Of a DNA stretch of 9,920 nucleotides, positions 6,244 through 9,920 are shown piece after piece (position 1 is the stretch's first letter; every line of letters starts with the position of its first letter). The DNA is taken from the NCBI GenBank assembly GCA_030613605.1, contig JAUWLO010000060.1, positions 1 to 9,920 on the forward strand, in the 5' to 3' direction. Under the pieces are notes generated by a model. The model was not told the DNA's origin, searched no databases, and saw only the letters and a list, made by a program, of their open reading frames with translations. Made by a program: the position numbers and the translations under genes. The DNA is from Gammaproteobacteria bacterium. Its GTDB lineage: Bacteria; Pseudomonadota; Gammaproteobacteria; SZUA-152.

Positions 6244-6274
6244 ATTGACGTGACGTTTTATTGAGGAATTGGCT

Positions 6275-7465
6275 ATGTCAGATACAAAAAATAATAACTA
6301 TGGATTTGATACGTTAGCTGTGCGTGCCGGTCATAACAGAACGAATGAGGGCGAGCATAGTGAGCCGATATTTACCACATCCAGCTATGTGTTTGATAGT
6401 GCTGCTCATGCAGCGGCACGGTTCTCTGGCGATGAGCCGGGTAATATCTACTCACGATTCACTAATCCCACTGTACGCATTTTTGAGCAAAGACTGGCAG
6501 CTCTGGAGGGCGGTGAGCGCTGCGTGGCGACATCGTCAGGCATGAGCGCAATACTGGCTACTTGCCTGGGCGTGCTGAAGGCGGGGGATCACATTGTGTC
6601 ATCACGCGCTATTTTTGGTACCACGGTGGTCCTGTTTAACAACACGCTGGCTCGTTTTGGCGTTGATACTACATTTGTACCCCTCACTGATTTGGCAGCA
6701 TGGGAGGCGGCTATTAAGCCGGAAACAAAACTACTGTTTCTGGAAACGCCTTCAAATCCGGTGACCGAAATCGCTGACATACAGGCGCTGGCTAAATTAG
6801 CCCGTGCCAATAATTGTTTGTTGGTGGTGGATAACTGTTTCTGTACCCCAGCCTTGCAGCAACCGCTGGCACTTGGTGCCGACATTGTTATTCACTCGGC
6901 AACTAAATACCTCGATGGCCAGGGCAGATGTATCGGTGGTGCGGTTGTGGGTAGTGAAGAACTGGTGGGAGGGGACATTTACGGAGTTGTTCGTACCGGC
7001 GGCCCCAGCATGAGCCCATTTAATGCCTGGGTTTTTCTAAAGGGGCTGGAAACATTGAGCCTGAGAATGGAAGCTCACAGCAGTCGCGCACAAATTCTGG
7101 CTGAATGGTTACAGGGGCAGGATGCTGTTGTTCAGGTGAATTACCCAGGGTTGAAATCGCATCCACAACACCAACTGGCATCCAGTCAACAGAGTGGTTT
7201 TGGCGGTGTATTGTCTTTTGAAGTAAAGGGTGGGCAGGAAGCGGCATGGAAAGTCATCGATAATACGCGGCTGGTTTCCATTACTGCCAATCTTGGCGAT
7301 ACCAAAACCACGATTACCCACCCAGCAACGACAACGCATGGTCGTGTTGATCCTCAGGCTCGCCTTGAAGCAGGCGTTACCGATGGTTTGATACGTATTG
7401 CAGTGGGCCTGGAAGATATTGCGGATATTCAGGCTGATCTTGGGCGAGGACTTAACAGTCTTTAA
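6275..7465 (+). CDS. metZ: O-succinylhomoserine sulfhydrylase
   Basis: A PLP enzyme that makes homocysteine from O-succinylhomoserine and sulfide, the direct-sulfhydrylation route to methionine. It is 396 residues and belongs to the Cys/Met-metabolism (cystathionine gamma-synthase) family. The PLP lysine is Lys211 in SATKYLDGQGRCIGGA (208-223); this sequence with GQGRC is characteristic of MetZ rather than MetB or MetC. Other family blocks are YSRFTNPT, the SSGMSA phosphate-cup motif, LETPSNP, VVDNCFCTP, and the C-terminal HPATTTHGR and RIAVGLED. The start is ATG 6275 because GAGGA (6263-6267) lies 7 nt upstream; an in-frame TTG at 6269 is too close to that site. It is preceded by a SAM-responsive leader and followed convergently, 28 bp on, by a minus-strand gene. 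MetZ after purF is the Pseudomonas-type order. Substrate (succinyl versus acetyl ester) is inferred from family resemblance. Confidence 0.95.
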   Translation: MSDTKNNNYGFDTLAVRAGHNRTNEGEHSEPIFTTSSYVFDSAAHAAARFSGDEPGNIYSRFTNPTVRIFEQRLAALEGGERCVATSSGMSAILATCLGVLKAGDHIVSSRAIFGTTVVLFNNTLARFGVDTTFVPLTDLAAWEAAIKPETKLLFLETPSNPVTEIADIQALAKLARANNCLLVVDNCFCTPALQQPLALGADIVIHSATKYLDGQGRCIGGAVVGSEELVGGDIYGVVRTGGPSMSPFNAWVFLKGLETLSLRMEAHSSRAQILAEWLQGQDAVVQVNYPGLKSHPQHQLASSQQSGFGGVLSFEVKGGQEAAWKVIDNTRLVSITANLGDTKTTITHPATTTHGRVDPQARLEAGVTDGLIRIAVGLEDIADIQADLGRGLNSL

Positions 7466-7493
7466 AGATTTCTAGTCAGGAAAAGATTTCAGG

Positions 7494-7874
7494 TTAACTG
7501 TTACTGGGAGGTTGGGCGACTAATCGTGCCTCAGGCACGCGGTCCAGAATTGCGGCTGGCAGCTCAAGACAGATACCTGGGATGGGCTTGACGCTGACCC
7601 ATAACACATTCAGGCGTAAATTCAGGTCAGCAAAAACTACGGCGTGGTGATAATGCTCGAGAACTTCGTGAATTTGCTGAAGTACATGCTGGATATGGTG
7701 CTGTGGTTGTTTCCGTAGCTTTGGAATAAGCATCATGAAGTCACTTAAACGCTGGCCTTCACTGTCACGGGTAGGGACGTGGCTCCATAAAGGCCGTGCT
7801 GCTGATAAAACAGTATGGTGAGATAATTGTAGGTGGCTATTCAGAGGTCCGCGTAGTGATAGATTGTAGGTCAT
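7494..7874 (-). CDS. Conserved-looking hypothetical protein, 126 aa
   Basis: Function unknown; I do not recognise a named domain. From the ATG at 7874, preceded by GGTGA (7884-7880) at 5 nt spacing, it encodes 126 residues. A GTG at 7886 would add four residues but leaves no ribosome site. Visible features are an N-terminal NLSLRGPLNSHLQL block, AARPLWSHVPTRD, LSDFMMLIPKLRK, a His/Gln-rich amphipathic helix at about 58-78 (QHHIQHVLQQIHEVLEHYHH), then VVFADLNLRLNVLWVSVKP and a C-terminal PGICLELPAAI. There is no signal peptide or transmembrane helix, so it is probably cytoplasmic, with alpha/beta character. It converges with metZ (28 bp between stops) with no obvious shared terminator. Balanced codon use and ordered secondary-structure pattern support a real gene. 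A possible -10 (TATACT, minus strand, 7921-7916) lies about 40 bp upstream of the start. Confidence 0.75.
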   Translation of the reverse strand: MTYNLSLRGPLNSHLQLSHHTVLSAARPLWSHVPTRDSEGQRLSDFMMLIPKLRKQPQHHIQHVLQQIHEVLEHYHHAVVFADLNLRLNVLWVSVKPIPGICLELPAAILDRVPEARLVAQPPSNS

Positions 7875-7882
7875 ATTTTTCA

Positions 7883-7934
7883 CCACATCCGTACGTAGCT
7901 TTATTCGTTAATGACAGTATAGCTTGGGATGTGG
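7883..7934 (-). repeat. 8-bp inverted repeat covering the ribosome site of the 126-aa gene
   Basis: CCACATCC (7883-7890) and GGATGTGG (7927-7934) are perfect inverted arms with a 36-bp loop. On the minus-strand transcript the second arm overlaps the first bases of the GGTGA ribosome site. Pairing could mask it if transcription begins upstream of 7934. If the candidate TATACT promoter is used, the upstream arm is not transcribed and the repeat would have no such role. Confidence 0.3.
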
Positions 7935-7960
7935 CTTATAACAGGCAGGGCGTGTGATAA

Positions 7961-9193
7961 TTATTCTTGTGTTAGGCTGATTCTTGATTCAGTGGCAATT
8001 GCCTTGTCATTTTCACCGATAGATTTGTACAGTATGGCAAGCTCTGAAAGAACAACCTGTAAGGCAGGCTGATTTTCAATGACATGATCCGTATCCAGTA
8101 TTTCAGCGGCACGTTCATACAATGGCAGTGCTTGCCTGATCAATAATGTAGTTTGTAATTCGCTATCGGCTGAAATTATATCGGAAAGCGCTTCATTGCT
8201 TGCAAAGCTGTCACCAGGTTCTGCCATGCGTGCCTGTAGGTGGTATACGTTAGCCAGGGTATACATTAATAATGCTAATTGGGGGTCGATTGGATTAAGC
8301 AGGTGTTCCGCTATATTTAATGCTTCTTTATATGTGCCGCCTGCAACATCATATTGTCCCTGGCCTACATAAAGTGTTGCAAGCTCTATAAGTGATTGTG
8401 CAACTTCTTTGTGTTCAATGCCTAAAGTGGATTTTTTGAATGCTACCGCGCGCTGCTGTATGCGTATAGCATCAGCAATTTTAGATTGTGCGGCGTAAGT
8501 GTTCGCCAGGTTAGTTAACGTATGGCCAACATATGGGTGAAGAGGTCCGTAATGTCGTGTCCACATTCCGATTGCCTGACGGTAAAAAGCCTCGGCTTTC
8601 TCGTAATCCCTGACATGTTCGTAGAGAACAGCAAGGTTGTAGATTGATTGAGCTACAGAGGTGTCATCAGAGCCAAAAGCATTAATCCTGATCTCTAATG
8701 ATTTTTTATGCATGACCTCTGAGTTTTTGTAATCATTAAGGTCGAAGTATACGTTGCCCAGGTTAGTGAGTGCGATAGCAATATCTGGGTGGTCTGGACT
8801 GAGTTGATTTTCAAGTATATTTAGTGCTCTGGTCAGGTAATCCTTTGCGCCTGAAAAATTTCCCTGTGATTGGTTAACAATACCCAGCTTTAGTAGCGTA
8901 TCAGCAGTATTTACATTGTTTTCGCCAAAGTAATTTTTGGTGAATTTATATGCGAGTAATGCAGTATTTTTTGCATTATCGAAATCACCGGCTTCGTAGA
9001 AAGAAATAAAACGCGTTGATTGCTCTGCCCATAAGGATTCAGCCATTTCAGTGGTTTCGTTGAGAGAGTCTGCTGAAATTGTTTGATCGGAAAATTGTAG
9101 TTCAATCGAGTGATTGAGAGCCGTGAAACCACTGCTGACGGGCAACAGTGATGTCATAAAAATAATTGCGATTTGTTTGGCTAGGGTGTTCAT
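7961..9193 (-). CDS. Secreted tetratricopeptide-repeat protein (kinesin-light-chain-like TPRs)
   Basis: A probable periplasmic protein-interaction scaffold; no catalytic domain is visible. It is 410 residues. Residues 1-22 look like a Sec signal peptide (a basic Lys6, hydrophobic IAIIFMTSLLPV, then SSG). Helical repeats follow on an exact 42-residue spacing, with the conserved LG/LA position at residues 103, 145, 187-188, 229, 271 and 313 (for example LGNVYFDLNDY, LAVLYEHVRDYEKAE, LATLYVGQGQY). Inter-repeat turns such as SPDHPDIA and GPLHPYVG match the TPR_10/TPR_12 (kinesin-light-chain) type. A further half-repeat sits near 57-90 and a last one near 377-404. Repeat seven is interrupted by an insertion of about 30 residues (321-350). 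The start ATG has only a weak AAAG upstream. The neighbour upstream on the same strand is another TPR-like protein, separated by 412 bp, so the two are probably separate transcripts. Confidence 0.88.
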   Translation of the reverse strand: MNTLAKQIAIIFMTSLLPVSSGFTALNHSIELQFSDQTISADSLNETTEMAESLWAEQSTRFISFYEAGDFDNAKNTALLAYKFTKNYFGENNVNTADTLLKLGIVNQSQGNFSGAKDYLTRALNILENQLSPDHPDIAIALTNLGNVYFDLNDYKNSEVMHKKSLEIRINAFGSDDTSVAQSIYNLAVLYEHVRDYEKAEAFYRQAIGMWTRHYGPLHPYVGHTLTNLANTYAAQSKIADAIRIQQRAVAFKKSTLGIEHKEVAQSLIELATLYVGQGQYDVAGGTYKEALNIAEHLLNPIDPQLALLMYTLANVYHLQARMAEPGDSFASNEALSDIISADSELQTTLLIRQALPLYERAAEILDTDHVIENQPALQVVLSELAILYKSIGENDKAIATESRISLTQE

Positions 9194-9605
9194 AAATACT
9201 TTATGTCTGATCGTTTCTTTACATATATTCCTTTGTTTAACTTACGTTTAACTATTATGAATAGACTGAAATTATGAATTATTGAATTAAAAGTATGTCG
9301 TTTTTAAGTTTTCTTAAAGAATCTTAAAGAATAACTAGGTACAGTTACTTAACGGCCAAATGGGGCAACTGCTTTAAAATATCTTTGAATTGCCAGCCCG
9401 CGCATAACGTCAGAAACTATTCTTAATCAGGAATAATGATTGTTTATTACTGTTTATTATAAAAAAACCATACAATATTAAAATAACCAACAAAAACCAT
9501 CACTTGCAGGGAATACAGTCGAAAGTGGCAGAATGATGACGCAGAATAATGTGATGTGTTATGTGGCTGAACGCTAGTTGGGAACAACCAGTTTTATGCT
9601 TATTG
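9194..9605. other. 412-bp AT-rich intergenic region with paired direct repeats; no gene recognised
   Basis: It lies upstream of the TPR gene and downstream of the partial minus-strand gene. Short tandem pairs with near-helical spacing are GTTTAAC at 9235 and 9246 (11 bp), TCTTAAAGA at 9312 and 9322 (10 bp), and TGTTTATTA at 9441 and 9451 (10 bp). The first pair lies 42-59 bp upstream of the TPR start and could be an operator for a dimeric, OmpR-like regulator (inference). No confident promoter, riboswitch, tRNA or coding ORF was found. A 14-codon ORF (9533-9577, +) ends inside the hairpin at 9574 and is judged doubtful. Confidence 0.4.
9574..9595 (+). terminator. Weak terminator-like hairpin in the intergenic region
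   Basis: CTAGTTG (9574-9580) and CAACCAG (9585-9591) pair with one A-C mismatch around a GGAA (GNRA-type) loop, followed by TTTT (9592-9595). As drawn it would stop plus-strand transcripts, although no plus-strand gene is evident upstream. On the minus strand it lies just past the stop of the partial gene but lacks a U-run. Confidence 0.3.
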
Positions 9606-9920
9606 CTATTGATCTTTATGGGAGGGGGTAAGTTTTGTACTGAAATTATCTATAAGTTTTTGCGCGGTGGTTAAATCTGCTGTATTTCTGCCTTCTCTGA
9701 TATTGTTCAAACAAGTTTTGAGTGCTGAAATCGCATCCTCTATTTCATCCTGGCTAGTGTTTTGTTTTTTTCGATGATTTAAGATGTTCATCGCGATTCT
9801 CAAAGAAAGCGATTTAGAATTCTGACGCAATGCATATTCTTGTGCTTTATTAAAAAACGATTCTGCACCTAAAAAAGTACCTTTGTTTTCTGTTGTTGAA
9901 ATTAGTTCGCCTTTTATCCG
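9606..9920 (-). CDS. C-terminal fragment of a large TPR-type signalling/regulatory ATPase-like protein (5' end outside window)
   Basis: The frame stays open from the TAG stop at 9606-9608 to the right edge, giving 104 residues. A TTG at 9830 is internal and not the start. The fragment reads RIKGELISTTE, then AESFFNKAQEYALRQNSKSLSLRIAMNI, then an acidic helix with AISALKTCLNNIREGRNTADLTTAQKLI and a hydrophilic tail. The order 'RxxGEL - AExxFxxAxxxAxxQxSxSLxLRxA - EGxxTxDLxxAxxLI' is the familiar C-terminal TPR end of large proteins that combine an adenylate cyclase or winged-helix DNA-binding domain with an AAA-type ATPase and TPRs. The N-terminal output domain is out of view, so cyclase versus transcription regulator cannot be decided. 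The family call is from pattern memory, so confidence in function is moderate, while confidence that this is coding is high. Confidence 0.75.
   Translation of the reverse strand, partial: RIKGELISTTENKGTFLGAESFFNKAQEYALRQNSKSLSLRIAMNILNHRKKQNTSQDEIEDAISALKTCLNNIREGRNTADLTTAQKLIDNFSTKLTPSHKDQ

Noticed and set aside
6269..6274. TTG start for metZ
   Set aside because: It lies 1 nt from the GAGGA ribosome site; ATG 6275 has the proper 7-nt spacing.
7460..7470. Palindrome TCTTTAAAGA at the metZ stop as a bidirectional terminator
   Set aside because: It is AT-only in its core, has no loop and no adjacent T-run, so it would be too weak.
1..9920. CRISPR array, tRNA, rRNA, IS element or phage genes
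   Set aside because: No regularly spaced identical repeats, cloverleaf, rRNA-like segments, transposase motifs or phage proteins were seen on either strand.

Overview
The window reads as a chromosomal segment of a gammaproteobacterium with moderate G+C (about the mid-to-high 40s percent, judged by eye). The protein sequences match gammaproteobacterial forms closely. The gene order trpA - (small ORF) - accD - folC - dedD/SPOR - cvpA - purF - metZ follows the Pseudomonas-type cluster trpF-accD-folC-(SPOR)-cvpA-purF-metZ. I cannot name the genus. No mobile-element protein, CRISPR array, rRNA or tRNA was seen.

Positions 1-6009 (+ strand): a biosynthetic cluster. It begins with the 3' part of trpA (tryptophan), followed by a short unannotated-looking ORF encoding a 56-residue tail-anchored membrane peptide. 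Then come accD (fatty-acid initiation), folC (folylpolyglutamate synthesis), a DedD-type SPOR cell-division protein, cvpA (membrane protein) and purF (purines). A palindromic REP/MITE-like element with 27-bp arms lies between accD and folC. A repeat-bearing 176-bp gap separates folC from dedD.

Positions 6010-7465 (+): metZ (O-succinylhomoserine sulfhydrylase) behind a 265-bp leader. The leader carries what I read as a SAM-II (metA-type) riboswitch. Its conserved 3' strand (GCUAAAGAGGGU, 6136-6147) is complementary to the 5' arm of a strong intrinsic terminator (6162-6194). This gives a coherent attenuator: with SAM bound the terminator forms, and without SAM an antiterminator forms. It would tie methionine synthesis to the SAM pool and is the most interesting item in the window.

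Positions 7466-9920 (- strand): a convergent accessory block. It holds a 126-residue protein of unknown function and a secreted 410-residue protein with kinesin-light-chain-like TPRs on an exact 42-residue spacing. A 412-bp AT-rich intergenic region follows, with several short direct repeats of 10-11 bp period. The window ends in the C-terminal 104 residues of a protein resembling the TPR tail of large AAA-ATPase/cyclase or regulator proteins, cut by the window edge.
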